64,000 bases of DNA from Derxia lacustris (GCF_002105195.1 NZ_MUHU01000002.1:62001-126000); one strand, 5' to 3'. Positions 48,132 through 57,424 are shown, counted from the stretch's first letter. The notes: generated by a model not told the origin, from the letters alone. Numbers and translations are program-made.

Positions 48132-49883
48132 TTACAGGTCTTCCGAACCGAGCAGCATCTCGGTCAGGCCCTTGCCGGCCTTGACCATCGGCCAGACGTT
48201 CTCGGTCTGGTCGGTGATGAAGTCGAGGAAGACCAGACGGTCCTTGTTCTTGCCGAAGGCCTCGCGCAGCGCCGGCTCGACATCGGCCGGATTGGTGATG
48301 CGCAGGCCCACATGACCATAGCTCTCGACCAGCTTCACGAAGTCGGGCAGCGCATCCATGTAGCTCTCGCTGTAGCGCGAGCCGTAGTCGATCTGCTGCC
48401 ACTGGCGAACCATGCCCAGATAGCGGTTGTTGAGCAGGATGACCTTGGGCGACAGCCGGTACTGCTTGCAGGTGCTCAGCTCCTGGATGTTCATCTGGAT
48501 GCTGCCCTCGCCGGTGATGCAGGCCACCTGCGCGCCCGGGTTGGCGAGCTGCACGCCCATCGCATACGGCAGGCCCACGCCCATGGTCCCGAGGCCGCCC
48601 GAGTTCATCCAGCGGCGCGGCTTGTCGAAGCGGTAGTACTGCGCGGCCCACATCTGGTGCTGGCCCACGTCGGAGGTGACGAAGGCGTCGCCGCCGGTCA
48701 CTTCCCACAGCTTCTCGACCACGAACTGCGGCTTGATGACCTCGTCGCTCTTGCGATAGTCGAGGCAGCGCACGCCGCGCCATTCGTCGATCTGCTTCAT
48801 CCAGGCATCGATCTTGGGCACCTGGCCGGCGGCCTTGCCCTGCTCGACCAGCTTGACCAGCTCTTCGAGCACGTCGAACAGATTGCCGACGATGGGCACA
48901 TCGACCTTCACGCGCTTGGAAATGCTGCTCGGGTCGATGTCGATGTGGACGATCTTGCGTTCGTTCTGCGCGAAGTGCTTGGGGTTGCCGATCACGCGGT
49001 CGTCGAAGCGCGCGCCCACGGCCAGCAGCACGTCGCAGTGCTGCATCGCCATGTTGGCTTCGTACCAGCCGTGCATGCCGGGCATGCCGACCCACTTCGG
49101 GTCGCTCGACTTGTAGCCGCCCAGGCCCATCAGCGTGGTCGTGACCGGGAAGCCCAGTTCATCGGCCAGCTTGTTGAGCAGCGGCGCGGCATCGGCCAGC
49201 ACCACGCCGCCACCGGCGTAGATCATCGGGCGCTCGGCGGTCAGCAGCAGCGCGGCGGCCTTCTTGATCTGGCCGAGGTGGCCCTTGCCGGCCGGGTTGT
49301 ACGAGCGCATTTCCACGCGCTCGGGGTATTCGAACTTGCACTTGGCGATCGTGATGTCCTTCGGGATATCGACCAGCACCGGGCCGGGACGGCCGGTCTT
49401 GGCGATATGGAAGGCACGACGGATGGCCGGCGCGAGGTCGCGCACGTCCTTCACGAGGATGTTGTGCTTGACGCAGGGCCGGGTGATGCCGACGGCGTCG
49501 CATTCCTGGAACGCGTCCTGGCCGATGGCGGCGGTCGGCACCTGGCCCGAGATCACGACCATCGGGATCGAGTCCATGTACGCGGTCGCGAGACCTGTGA
49601 CCGCATTGGTCACGCCCGGGCCCGAGGTGACGATGGCCACGCCGATCTTGTTGCTCGACCGCGAATAGGCGTCGGCCGCATGCACGGCAGCCTGCTCATG
49701 GCGAACCAGGATGTGCTGGAACCGGTCCTGCTTGAAGATCTCGTCGTAGATGTAGAGCACCGAGCCGCCCGGATAGCCGAACAGGTGGGTGACGCCTTCT
49801 TCGGCGAGGGCGCGGCAGACGATCTCCGCGCCGGTGTATTCCTTGGTGGAAGGCTTGAGAACGTCCGGTTTGAACGCGTCCAT
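48132..49883 (-). CDS. ilvB: Acetolactate synthase large subunit
   Basis: A 583-residue thiamine diphosphate enzyme that makes acetolactate from pyruvate. The catalytic glutamate is E63 in RHEQAAVHAADAY; the ThDP/metal motif GEGSIQMNIQELSTCKQYRLSPKVILLNN is intact near residue 465. The FAD-binding middle domain is present. It is the first gene of ilvB-ilvH-ilvC. The ATG at 49883 follows AAAGGA. Confidence 0.97.
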   Translation of the reverse strand: MDAFKPDVLKPSTKEYTGAEIVCRALAEEGVTHLFGYPGGSVLYIYDEIFKQDRFQHILVRHEQAAVHAADAYSRSSNKIGVAIVTSGPGVTNAVTGLATAYMDSIPMVVISGQVPTAAIGQDAFQECDAVGITRPCVKHNILVKDVRDLAPAIRRAFHIAKTGRPGPVLVDIPKDITIAKCKFEYPERVEMRSYNPAGKGHLGQIKKAAALLLTAERPMIYAGGGVVLADAAPLLNKLADELGFPVTTTLMGLGGYKSSDPKWVGMPGMHGWYEANMAMQHCDVLLAVGARFDDRVIGNPKHFAQNERKIVHIDIDPSSISKRVKVDVPIVGNLFDVLEELVKLVEQGKAAGQVPKIDAWMKQIDEWRGVRCLDYRKSDEVIKPQFVVEKLWEVTGGDAFVTSDVGQHQMWAAQYYRFDKPRRWMNSGGLGTMGVGLPYAMGVQLANPGAQVACITGEGSIQMNIQELSTCKQYRLSPKVILLNNRYLGMVRQWQQIDYGSRYSESYMDALPDFVKLVESYGHVGLRITNPADVEPALREAFGKNKDRLVFLDFITDQTENVWPMVKAGKGLTEMLLGSEDL

Positions 49884-50056
49884 GACTAAGTCCTTTCAAA
49901 GCGCACAGCGCCAAGAGTTTGATCGGGCTCCCTGTGCCGGCCTCGTGAGCCTGGTTTCGGGGACGCGTCTTAGAGCGGCCTGGGCGGGCCAAAACGGCAG
50001 TGCCCGGCGCTGAAAGACTGCTTCGCATGGCGGAGGTCCCGCACGCGAAGCCGGCG

Positions 50057-50086
50057 ATGATACTTCGCGGCTTGACAAAGCGTCAA
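50057..50086 (-). promoter_or_regulatory. Candidate promoter of the ilvBHC operon
   Basis: TTGACG (50081-50086) and TATCAT (50057-50062) on the minus strand with an 18-base spacer. It gives a 5' leader of about 165 nt before ilvB. I see no Leu/Val/Ile-rich leader peptide in it. Confidence 0.6.
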
Positions 50087-50094
50087 AAGCGGCG

Positions 50095-50646
50095 ATGCCC
50101 GGGCGCCAGATGCCGTGCGGGCCGGGCGCTAAACTCCGCCGCCATGTCGAGCCTGCCCGCCCCCGCCCTTTCCGCCGCCCCCCCCCGCCGCGCCGCTTCG
50201 CATCCGCCCTCTACGAAGGCTGCCTGCTGTTCGGCGTCACCTTCCTGGCCGGCTATCTGTTCATCACGCTGAGCCAGTCGCGCTGGCCGATGCCGCCGGA
50301 GCGGCTGCTGGCGTTCCGGCTCTATCTGTTCTTCGTGGTGGGGCTGTACTTCGTGTGGTTCTGGCGCCGTGGCGGTCAGACGCTGGCGATGAAGACCTGG
50401 CGCATCCGGCTCGTGGGCGCGGATGGCGGCGCGGTGGCGCTGCTGCCGGCGCTGCTGCGCTATCTGCTGCTGTGGACGCCGATGCTGCCCGCCGCCGCCG
50501 CGCTGGTGGCGCTGCCGGCCCAGCCGCTGCTGGCGCTGCCGGCGCTGCTCGGCACGGTGCTGCTGCAATGGGGCTGGGCCCTGGTCGACCGCGAACGTCA
50601 GTTCCTGCATGACCGCCTGCTCGGCACCCGGCTCGTCGCAGCCTGA
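50095..50646 (+). CDS. RDD family membrane protein, start uncertain
   Basis: A protein of up to 183 residues with the RDD pattern: RRFASALYEGCLLFGVTFLAGYLF, then a second helix, GGQTLAMKTWRIRLVGADGGAV, and further helices ending in DRERQFLHDRLLGTRLV. Function of such proteins is unknown, possibly transport. In the open frame the possible starts are ATGs at 50095 and 50110, but the residues before RRFASALYEG are low-complexity. An ATG at 50144 (MSSLPAPALSAAPP), which looks more natural, is in a different frame, separated by a C9 run at 50178-50186. One extra C would join the two. Confidence 0.75.
   Translation: MPGRQMPCGPGAKLRRHVEPARPRPFRRPPPPRRFASALYEGCLLFGVTFLAGYLFITLSQSRWPMPPERLLAFRLYLFFVVGLYFVWFWRRGGQTLAMKTWRIRLVGADGGAVALLPALLRYLLLWTPMLPAAAALVALPAQPLLALPALLGTVLLQWGWALVDRERQFLHDRLLGTRLVAA
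50178..50186 (+). repeat. C9 homopolymer near the start of the RDD gene
   Basis: Nine cytosines in a row at the N-terminal coding part. The tract length decides whether the ATG at 50144 is in frame with the RDD protein. A sequencing or assembly length error is equally possible. Confidence 0.9.
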
Positions 50647-50653
50647 GCGCGCG

Positions 50654-51697
50654 GTGCCCTCGCCCTACGACGCGCATGCGATTGCGGCCGGCGAACGCTG
50701 CCTGACCGTCGCCGGCCTGCTGCGCCGCTGGCTGGCCTGGGAATGGGCGCTGTGGATCGCCGGCTGCCTGTGGCTGCTGCTGCGCGCCGGCATCGCGCCG
50801 GGCTGGACGCTGGCCGTGGCGCCGGCGAGCTGGCTGCTGACGCGCTGGCTGGTGTTCGTGCTCGAACTGCTGCTGGCGCTGACGCTGCGCTACCGGCTGC
50901 CGGCCAGCCTCGGCAGCGCCATGCCCGCTGCCGCGCCGCCCGCCGGACCGCTTGCACTGCTGGGCTGCATCACGGTCGAGTGGTGGCACTGGCTGTTCAA
51001 CTTCGTGTTCGGGCAAGCGTTTGCATGGCGCGCGCCGGCGCCGCTGCCCACGCATGGCCGGGGCCCGGTCGTGCTGCTGGTGCATGGCTTCGGCTGCAAC
51101 GCCACCATCTGGCGCCATGCGGCAGTGCGGCTGGCCGATGCGGGCTATCGCGTCGCCGCGCTCGATCTGCTGCCGGTGTTCGGGCCGATCGAGCTGTATG
51201 TGGAGCAACTGCATGCGCGCATCGAGGCGCTCTGCGCCGAGCATGGCTGCGACCGGCTCATGACCGTGGGCCACAGCATGGGCGGCATCGCGCTGCGGGC
51301 CTATGCGGCGCGGCACGGCGATGCCCGGCTGGCGCGGCTGGTCACGCTCGGCTCGCCGCATCGCGGCACCTGGTTTGCGCAGCTGTTCCTGTCGCCCAAT
51401 GTGCGGCAGATGCGCATCGGCAGCGACTTCCTGCGCGAGCTGGCCGAGGTCGAGGCGGACCGGCCGGCGCAGGACCGCATCTGCCTGTGGTCGCGGCATG
51501 ACAACGTGGTCACGCCCCAGCTGTCGGCGCGGCTGCCCGGCGCGCGCGAGGTGGCGATCGAGCGCATCGGCCATCTGTCGCTGATCTGCACGCCGCGCAG
51601 CATCGCGCTGCTGCTGGCGGCGCTGGCCGAGCCCGGCCAGGGCAGCGCCAACGCCGCTCACACCGCCACACCCAGCTTGCGCTTGACCGCGATGTAG
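50654..51697 (+). CDS. Alpha/beta hydrolase with N-terminal membrane segments (lipase-like)
   Basis: A 347-residue protein. Two hydrophobic segments (about residues 20-50 and 52-75) suggest membrane anchoring. The hydrolase core follows: VLLVHGFGCNATIW (oxyanion), the nucleophile elbow VGHSMGG, VTLGSPHRGTWFAQLFL, WSRHDNVV (acid), and GHLSLI (base). This resembles triacylglycerol lipase-like/PGAP1-like enzymes; the substrate is unknown. The GTG at 50654 starts 7 bp after the RDD gene. The last 40 bp overlap the convergent GyrI-like gene. Confidence 0.85.
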   Translation: MPSPYDAHAIAAGERCLTVAGLLRRWLAWEWALWIAGCLWLLLRAGIAPGWTLAVAPASWLLTRWLVFVLELLLALTLRYRLPASLGSAMPAAAPPAGPLALLGCITVEWWHWLFNFVFGQAFAWRAPAPLPTHGRGPVVLLVHGFGCNATIWRHAAVRLADAGYRVAALDLLPVFGPIELYVEQLHARIEALCAEHGCDRLMTVGHSMGGIALRAYAARHGDARLARLVTLGSPHRGTWFAQLFLSPNVRQMRIGSDFLRELAEVEADRPAQDRICLWSRHDNVVTPQLSARLPGAREVAIERIGHLSLICTPRSIALLLAALAEPGQGSANAAHTATPSLRLTAM

Positions 51698-52167
51698 AGC
51701 TCGCTGCGGTCGGGCCGGCCGTAGCACTCGAATTCGGCGGTGTAGGCACGCTCGAAGCGGAACGCCAGCGGATGACTCGGCTGCTGGAAGAACTCCGCCA
51801 CCTCGCGCCACAGATGCGCCAGCGTGAGCGCGCCCTGCCCGGGATGCGTGAAGCGCAGGTATTCGCCGGCCGACACGCGCACTTCCACCAGTCCGTCGGG
51901 CCGGCGATAGGCGCGCCGCATCTGCACGCCGGCAGTGACCGTGAAGGCGCCGCGCCCGCCGTTCTCGAAATCGTGGCGCACGCCGACGATGCGGCCGTTC
52001 TCGCCATTGGCACGCAAATGAAACGGCAAGGCACGCGCATGGAACTGGCGCCAGAGCTGGCCGATGCGGGCGCGGTCGGCGGTGGCCTCGATCTCGGCCG
52101 AGGTGCGCACGCCGAGGCCGAAGGCGGTGAAGCCCGGATGGCGCACCACCTCGGGCAAGGTTTCCAA
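51658..52167 (-). CDS. GyrI-like/effector-binding domain protein
   Basis: A protein of about 169 residues with the AraC-type effector-binding (GyrI-like, SOUL-related) pattern: ETLPEVVRHPGFTAFGLGVRTSAEIEATADRARIGQLWRQF, then VEVRVSAGEYLRFTHPGQG and a C-terminal FERAYTAEFECYGRPDRSELYIAV. Such stand-alone domains bind small molecules. I place the start at the TTG at 52167 behind GAGGAG; an ATG at 52212 is also open, but lies in the operator of the divergent tetR-type gene. It overlaps the hydrolase gene by 40 bp at the 3' end. Confidence 0.75.
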   Translation of the reverse strand: METLPEVVRHPGFTAFGLGVRTSAEIEATADRARIGQLWRQFHARALPFHLRANGENGRIVGVRHDFENGGRGAFTVTAGVQMRRAYRRPDGLVEVRVSAGEYLRFTHPGQGALTLAHLWREVAEFFQQPSHPLAFRFERAYTAEFECYGRPDRSELYIAVKRKLGVAV

Positions 52168-52210
52168 TGCGATTGACTCCTCGCACGCGCTAGATGAAAG
52201 CCTGCGTCTC

Positions 52211-52237
52211 ATAATGTGAGTACTCGCAAATCATTAT
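52211..52237. promoter_or_regulatory. Palindromic operator between GyrI-like and TetR-family genes
   Basis: ATAATG (52211-52216) and CATTAT (52232-52237) enclose the perfect palindrome GAGTACTC (52218-52225). It is placed between two divergent genes and is likely to be the binding site for the TetR-family regulator (inference). Confidence 0.55.
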
Positions 52238-52256
52238 GTCGCCCGGTCTGGAAGCC

Positions 52257-52949
52257 ATGGAACGCAAGAGCCCTCGCCGCACCCGGGAACGCATCCTCGA
52301 ACTCGCCCTGCGCCTGTTCAACGATCACGGCGAGCCCAATGTCTCGACCGGTGCGCTCGCCGACGCGCTCGAAATCTCGTCCGGAAATCTGTACTACCAC
52401 TTCCGAAACAAGGACGACATCGTCAATTCCCTCTTCGGCGAATTCGAGCGCGATCTTGAATTGGCGCTTGACGAGGCGCGCGCCCGCTCCGGCCGCATCG
52501 AGGACACGCCGGAATTTCTCGCCTCGCTGTTCGGCGTGTTCTGGCGCTACCGCTTCCTGTATCGCGACATCAACGAGCTGCTGTCGCGCAACCGCCGGCT
52601 CGAAATGCGCTTCAAGCGCATCGTCGAGCGCGAGACCGAAATCGTGCTGTCCTGGCTGCAGGACCTCGCGCGCGAACATGAACTGCTGGCGCCGCCCGAC
52701 CGGCTCGAAGCGCTCGCCACCAACATGGTGGTGGTGTCGAGTTTCTGGCTTTCGTTCGAGTACGTGCGCGACGCGCGCAGCTTCGGCACCGGCCGCCACA
52801 TCGCGGCCTCGACCCGGCGCGGCATGCATCAGACGCTGGCGCTGCTCGATCCCTGGCTGAGCGACGGCGCGCGCGCCCGGCTGGCGCAGCAGCTGGGCAC
52901 GGCCGCGATCGCCGCCGCCGCGCATTCCGACGTCAGCCGCGCGTTGTAA
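52257..52949 (+). CDS. TetR/AcrR family transcriptional regulator
   Basis: A 230-residue regulator. The N-terminal helix-turn-helix is RERILELALRLFNDHGEPNVSTGALADALEISSGNLYYHFRNKDDIVNSLF. The helical C-terminal domain would bind an unknown ligand and dimerise. The ATG at 52257 (MERKSPRRTRE) is preferred because the ATG at 52236 lies within the proposed operator. The gene is divergent from the GyrI-like gene, which may be its target. Confidence 0.88.
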   Translation: MERKSPRRTRERILELALRLFNDHGEPNVSTGALADALEISSGNLYYHFRNKDDIVNSLFGEFERDLELALDEARARSGRIEDTPEFLASLFGVFWRYRFLYRDINELLSRNRRLEMRFKRIVERETEIVLSWLQDLAREHELLAPPDRLEALATNMVVVSSFWLSFEYVRDARSFGTGRHIAASTRRGMHQTLALLDPWLSDGARARLAQQLGTAAIAAAAHSDVSRAL

Positions 52950-52979
52950 GGTGCGCGCCGGTTCACTGAGGAGCAGGCG

Positions 52980-53573
52980 ATGACGGCAAACCGCGCCGCG
53001 ATTTGTATCTTTTGCGGGTCGAGCGCAGGCACGCGCCCGGCCACCGTCGACGGCGTGCGCGCCTTTGCCGGCGCCATCGCGCGGCTCGGATTCGGGCTGG
53101 TGTACGGCGGCGGCCATACCGGCCTGATGGGCGCGGCGGCAGACGCGGCGCTGGCCGCCGGCGGCCATGTGATCGGCGTGATTCCCGAGCATCTGGTGGC
53201 GCGCGAACGCGCCCATCGCGGGCTCGACGAGCTGGTGGTGGTGGCGTCGATGCATGAGCGCAAGGCCGAGATGGCGCGGCTCAGCCAGGCCTTCGTGGCG
53301 GCGCCGGGCGGCATCGGCACGCTCGAAGAGCTGTTCGAGGTGCTCACCTGGCAATACCTCGATCTGCATGAAAAGCCGGTGGCGCTGCTCAATCTCGACG
53401 GCTTCTACGATCCGCTGCTCGACTTTCTGCGCAACTGCGTCGAGCGCGGTTTTCTGGCCGCCGACACGCTGGCGCGGCTGGTCGTGCACACCGATCCGCA
53501 GGCGCTGGCCGACTGGCTCGCGCAGCAATTGCGCGATGCCGACACCGCGCCGCAAGCCGTCGACCGGCTCTGA
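52980..53573 (+). CDS. LOG family protein (nucleoside 5'-monophosphate phosphoribohydrolase)
   Basis: A 197-residue Rossmann-like enzyme. The LOG motifs are [11 protein letters not shown] and [19 protein letters not shown]. Members hydrolyse cytokinin riboside monophosphates or other nucleotides to free base; in bacteria the real substrate is often AMP-like. Typical start text is [10 protein letters not shown]. The GAGGAG ribosome binding site is near. It lies 30 bp after the regulator gene. Confidence 0.92.
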   Translation: MTANRAAICIFCGSSAGTRPATVDGVRAFAGAIARLGFGLVYGGGHTGLMGAAADAALAAGGHVIGVIPEHLVARERAHRGLDELVVVASMHERKAEMARLSQAFVAAPGGIGTLEELFEVLTWQYLDLHEKPVALLNLDGFYDPLLDFLRNCVERGFLAADTLARLVVHTDPQALADWLAQQLRDADTAPQAVDRL

Positions 53574-53697
53574 CGCGCAGCCCGCCGCAGCGCGCCGAAA
53601 CAACCTGAAACACCGTGCTATGCTCCGCGCCCCTTGCGGCGCGGCCCCCTCCGAAGCGGCCGCTTCCGCCGTCGCAATCACGCCTCCGGGAGCATCC

Positions 53698-54549
53698 ATG
53701 ACCGCCCAACTCATCGACGGCAAGGCCCTCAGTGTCAGGCTGCGCGCCGACATCGCCGGCGCCGCTGCCGCACTCGCCGAACGCGGTCATCGCCCCGGCC
53801 TCGCCGTCATCCTGGTCGGCGACGACCCGGCCAGCGCCGTCTATGTGCGCAACAAGGTCAAGGCCTGCGAGGAAGCCGGCTTCCATTCGGTGCTCGAACG
53901 CTACGACGCCGCGCTCAGCGAAGCCGCGCTGCTGGCGCGCATCGCCGCGCTCAATGCCGACGCCTCGATCCACGGCATCCTGGTGCAGATGCCGCTGCCG
54001 AAGCACATCGACGCCGGCAAGGTGGTCGAGGCGATTTCGGTGGCCAAGGATGTGGATGGCTATTCGGTGGCCAGCGCCGGCGAGCTGGTCGCAGGCCTGC
54101 CCGGCTTTCGGCCCTGCACGCCCTACGGCTGCATGAAGATGCTGGAAAGCATCGGCGCCGAGCTGCGCGGCAAGCATGCCGTCGTCATCGGCCGCAGCGC
54201 GACCGTGGGCAAGCCGATGGCGCTACTGCTGCTCGCCGCCAACGCCACCGTCACCGTCTGCCACAGCGCCACGCCCGACCTCGGCCGCCACACGCGCGAG
54301 GCCGACATCGTCGTGGCCGCCGTGGGCCGGCGCAACGTGCTCACGGCCGACATGGTCAAGCCCGGCGCCATCGTCATCGACGTCGGCATCAACCGCGACG
54401 ACGCCGGCAAGCTCTGCGGCGACGTGGACTTTGAAGCGGTGAAGGAAGTGGCCGGCTGGATCTCGCCCGTGCCCGGCGGCGTCGGCCCGATGACCATTGC
54501 CATGCTGTTGCAGAACACGCTCGAATCGGCCCAGCGCACGGCCGGCTGA
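53698..54549 (+). CDS. folD: Methylenetetrahydrofolate dehydrogenase/cyclohydrolase
   Basis: A 283-residue bifunctional enzyme of one-carbon metabolism that interconverts methylene-, methenyl- and 10-formyl-tetrahydrofolate. The catalytic lysine is in [14 protein letters not shown]; the motif [13 protein letters not shown] is present, the NADP site is [17 protein letters not shown], and [18 protein letters not shown] ends the protein. The ATG at 53698 starts [11 protein letters not shown]; the frame is open from 53254 without meaning. Confidence 0.96.
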   Translation: MTAQLIDGKALSVRLRADIAGAAAALAERGHRPGLAVILVGDDPASAVYVRNKVKACEEAGFHSVLERYDAALSEAALLARIAALNADASIHGILVQMPLPKHIDAGKVVEAISVAKDVDGYSVASAGELVAGLPGFRPCTPYGCMKMLESIGAELRGKHAVVIGRSATVGKPMALLLLAANATVTVCHSATPDLGRHTREADIVVAAVGRRNVLTADMVKPGAIVIDVGINRDDAGKLCGDVDFEAVKEVAGWISPVPGGVGPMTIAMLLQNTLESAQRTAG

Positions 54550-54683
54550 GCACCCGCAGCGGGCGTGCAACGCGCCTGCCGCCCGCCTGCACGACGACAC
54601 CTCGGCACCTGGCATCGGCGCCCGGAAGCGCGAAGCGGCCGCTCTATACTGGCCCGATCGCAATTCCCCAGAGGCGCTCGTCC

Positions 54684-56735
54684 ATGTCGATCACGAATCC
54701 CCTGCTCGATTTCTCCGGTCTGCCGCGCTTTGGCGACATCAGGCCCGAGCACATCACGCCCGCCATCGAGGCGCTGCTGGCCGAATGCAAGGCCACCGTC
54801 GAGACGCTCGAAGCGCCCGGGCTGCCGGCCAGCTGGGACAGCTTCGTCACCCCGCTCGACGACGCCACCGAACGCCTCGGCCGCGCCTGGGGCATCGTCG
54901 GTCATCTCAACTCGGTGGTCGACACGCCCGAGCAGCGCGCCGCCTACAACGAGAACCTGCCGCGCGTCACCGAGTTCTGGACCGCGCTGTCGCAGAACGA
55001 GGCGCTCTACGCCAAGTACAAGGCGCTGCGCGCGTCGCCCGAGTTCGACACGCTGGCGCCCGCGCGCAAGAAGATCGTCGAGAACTCGCTGCGCGATTTC
55101 CGCCTGGGTGGCGCCGAGCTGACCGATGCCGCGAAGGAACGCTTCGCCGCGATCCAGGAACGCCAGGCCGAGCTGTCGCAGAAGTTTTCCGAGCATGTGC
55201 TCGACGCGACCAATGCCTGGTCGCTGCTGATCGAGGACGAAGCCGAACTCGCCGGCCTGCCCGACGACGCCAAGCAGGCCGCGCGCGAACGCGCCGAGCA
55301 GGACGGCAAGCCCGGCTACAAGTTCACGCTGCATTTCCCGTCCTATTTCCCGGTGCTGCAATACGCCGACAAGCGCGAGCTGCGCGAGCAGATCTACCGC
55401 GCCAACGCCACCCGCGCGTCGGAATTCGGCCCGGCCGAACTCGACAACACGCCGCTCATGAAGGAGCTGCTCGCGCTGCGCGCCGAAGAGGCCGCGCTGC
55501 TCGGCTATGCCAGCTTCGCCGAGGTGTCGCTGGTGCCCAAGATGGCCGAGACGCCGGCCGAGGTTGAGGGCTTTCTGCGCGATCTGGCCGCGCGCGCCAA
55601 GCCCTATGCCCAGCGCGACGTGCAGGAGCTGCAAGCCTTTGCAAAAGTCGAGCTGGGCCTCGACGAGCTCAAGCCCTGGGACGTGGCCTATGCCTCCGAA
55701 AAGCTGCGCGAGAAGCGCTACTCGTTCTCGGAGCAGGAGCTGAAGCAGTACTTCCCCGAGCCCAAGGCGCTCGGCGGCCTGTTCCGCGTGATCGAGACGC
55801 TGTTCGGCGTGCGCGTGAAGCCCGACGAGGCGCCGGTGTGGCATCCCGACGTGCGCTTCCACCGCATCGAGGCGCTCGACGGCCGGCTGCTCGGCCAGTT
55901 CTACATCGACCTGTATGCGCGCGAAGGCAAGCGCTCCGGCGCCTGGATGGACGACGCGCGCGGCCGCCGCCTGCGCCCGGACGGCAGCCTGCAAACGCCG
56001 GTCACCTATCTCACCTGCAACTTCTCGGCGCCGGTCGGCGGCAAGCCGGCGGTGTTCACACACGACGAGGTGCTGACGCTGTTCCACGAGTTCGGCCACG
56101 GCCTGCATCACATGCTCACGCGGGTCGAGGAGCTGGGCGTGGCCGGCATCAACGGCGTGGAATGGGACGCCGTCGAGCTGCCGTCGCAGTTCATGGAGAA
56201 CTTCTGCTGGGAGTGGGAAGTGCTGTCGCACATGACCGGCCATGTCGACACCGGCGCGCCGCTGCCGCGCGCGCTCTACGACAAGATGATCGCCGCCAAG
56301 AACTTCCAGGCCGGCATGCAGACGGTGCGTCAGATCGAGTTCTCGCTGTTCGACATGCTGCTGCACGGCAGCTTCGATCCGGCCGGCGAAGTGACCATCC
56401 AGCAGCTGCTCGACGCGGTGCGCGAGGAAGTGGCGGTGCTGGTGCCGCCGCCGTTCAACCGGTTCCAGAACAGCTTCTCGCACATCTTTGCCGGCGGTTA
56501 TGCGGCCGGCTACTACAGCTACAAGTGGGCCGAGGTGCTGTCCGCCGACGCCTACGGCAAGTTCGAGGAACACGGCGGGCTCAATCCCGCGACCGGCGCC
56601 GAGTTCCTCGAAACCATCCTGTCGGTAGGTGGCAGCCGGCCGGCGCTCGACTCCTTCGTGGCCTTCCGTGGCCGCAAGCCGAGCATCGATGCGCTGCTGC
56701 GCCACAACGGCATGGCCGAGCCGGTCGCGGCTTGA
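54684..56735 (+). CDS. prlC: M3 family oligopeptidase (oligopeptidase A type)
   Basis: A 683-residue cytoplasmic zinc metallopeptidase that degrades short peptides, including signal peptide fragments in E. coli. The active-site motif HEFGHGLHHM is at residues 468-477, preceded by LTLF. The N terminus MSITNPLLDFSGLPRFGDIRPEHITPAIEALL is typical of the family. The gene stands 134 bp after folD. Confidence 0.95.
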   Translation: MSITNPLLDFSGLPRFGDIRPEHITPAIEALLAECKATVETLEAPGLPASWDSFVTPLDDATERLGRAWGIVGHLNSVVDTPEQRAAYNENLPRVTEFWTALSQNEALYAKYKALRASPEFDTLAPARKKIVENSLRDFRLGGAELTDAAKERFAAIQERQAELSQKFSEHVLDATNAWSLLIEDEAELAGLPDDAKQAARERAEQDGKPGYKFTLHFPSYFPVLQYADKRELREQIYRANATRASEFGPAELDNTPLMKELLALRAEEAALLGYASFAEVSLVPKMAETPAEVEGFLRDLAARAKPYAQRDVQELQAFAKVELGLDELKPWDVAYASEKLREKRYSFSEQELKQYFPEPKALGGLFRVIETLFGVRVKPDEAPVWHPDVRFHRIEALDGRLLGQFYIDLYAREGKRSGAWMDDARGRRLRPDGSLQTPVTYLTCNFSAPVGGKPAVFTHDEVLTLFHEFGHGLHHMLTRVEELGVAGINGVEWDAVELPSQFMENFCWEWEVLSHMTGHVDTGAPLPRALYDKMIAAKNFQAGMQTVRQIEFSLFDMLLHGSFDPAGEVTIQQLLDAVREEVAVLVPPPFNRFQNSFSHIFAGGYAAGYYSYKWAEVLSADAYGKFEEHGGLNPATGAEFLETILSVGGSRPALDSFVAFRGRKPSIDALLRHNGMAEPVAA

Positions 56736-56740
56736 ACGCG

Positions 56741-57424
56741 ATGAAGCCGCACCGCTCTTCCGCGACCGGCCCCGGTCGGCGCCCGCTGGCCGCACCGCAT
56801 CGGCTCGGCGCCGGGCTGCTGCTCGCGGCACTCGCCGCGGCCACGCCGGCGCTGGCCCAGTTCAAGTACGTGGACGAGAAGGGCGTGACGGTCTACAGCG
56901 ACCGCCCGCCGCCCGCGAACGCGCGCACCTCCCAGCCGATCGAGCTGGGCAAGGGTGCCCAGCCGGCGGATGCCGGCGCCGGCCTGCCCTATGCGCTGGC
57001 CCAGGCGGTGCGCAAGGCGCCGGTCACGCTCTATACCCAGGCCAGCTGCGCGCCCTGCGACCAGGGCCGCAGCCTGCTGCTGGCGCGCGGCGTGCCGTTC
57101 ACCGAGCGCACGCTGTCCACGCGCGACGATCTCGACGCCTTCCGCAAGCTCGGCTTCGACGACTTCCTGCCCGCCGTCATGATCGGCGCGACCCGGCTGG
57201 TCAACATCGCGCCCGAGCAATGGCAGGCCGCGCTCGACTCGGCCGGTTATCCGAAGACCTCGCAGCTGCCGCGCAGCTGGCGCAATCCCGCGCCCGCGCC
57301 GCTGGTCGAAGCGCGCGCCCAGCCGGTCGAACCGGCCGCGGCGCCAGCCGCCGCCACGCCCGAGCCGGCGCCGGCGACACCTGCCGCGGCCGTCCCCGCG
57401 ACGCCGCCCGGTTTCCGTTTCTGA
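56741..57424 (+). CDS. DUF4124-glutaredoxin domain protein, exported
   Basis: A 227-residue protein. A signal peptide of about 40 residues (LGAGLLLAALAAATPALAQ) leads to a DUF4124 segment (FKYVDEKGVTVYSDRPPP). A glutaredoxin-like domain then follows (residues about 95-170), with the redox motif CAPC in VTLYTQASCAPCDQGRSLLL and a FDDFLPAVMIGATRLV strand. The C terminus is Pro/Ala-rich. It probably works in the periplasm on thiols (inference). It starts 5 bp after the M3 peptidase gene. Confidence 0.85.
   Translation: MKPHRSSATGPGRRPLAAPHRLGAGLLLAALAAATPALAQFKYVDEKGVTVYSDRPPPANARTSQPIELGKGAQPADAGAGLPYALAQAVRKAPVTLYTQASCAPCDQGRSLLLARGVPFTERTLSTRDDLDAFRKLGFDDFLPAVMIGATRLVNIAPEQWQAALDSAGYPKTSQLPRSWRNPAPAPLVEARAQPVEPAAAPAAATPEPAPATPAAAVPATPPGFRF

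Noticed and set aside
49884..50056. Attenuator peptide for ilvB
   Set aside because: A frame begins in the leader but runs through into ilvB in another phase and has no run of Leu, Val or Ile codons.
54123..56831. 902-codon minus-strand frame opposite folD and the M3 peptidase
   Set aside because: Antisense shadow. Both sense genes have intact active sites.
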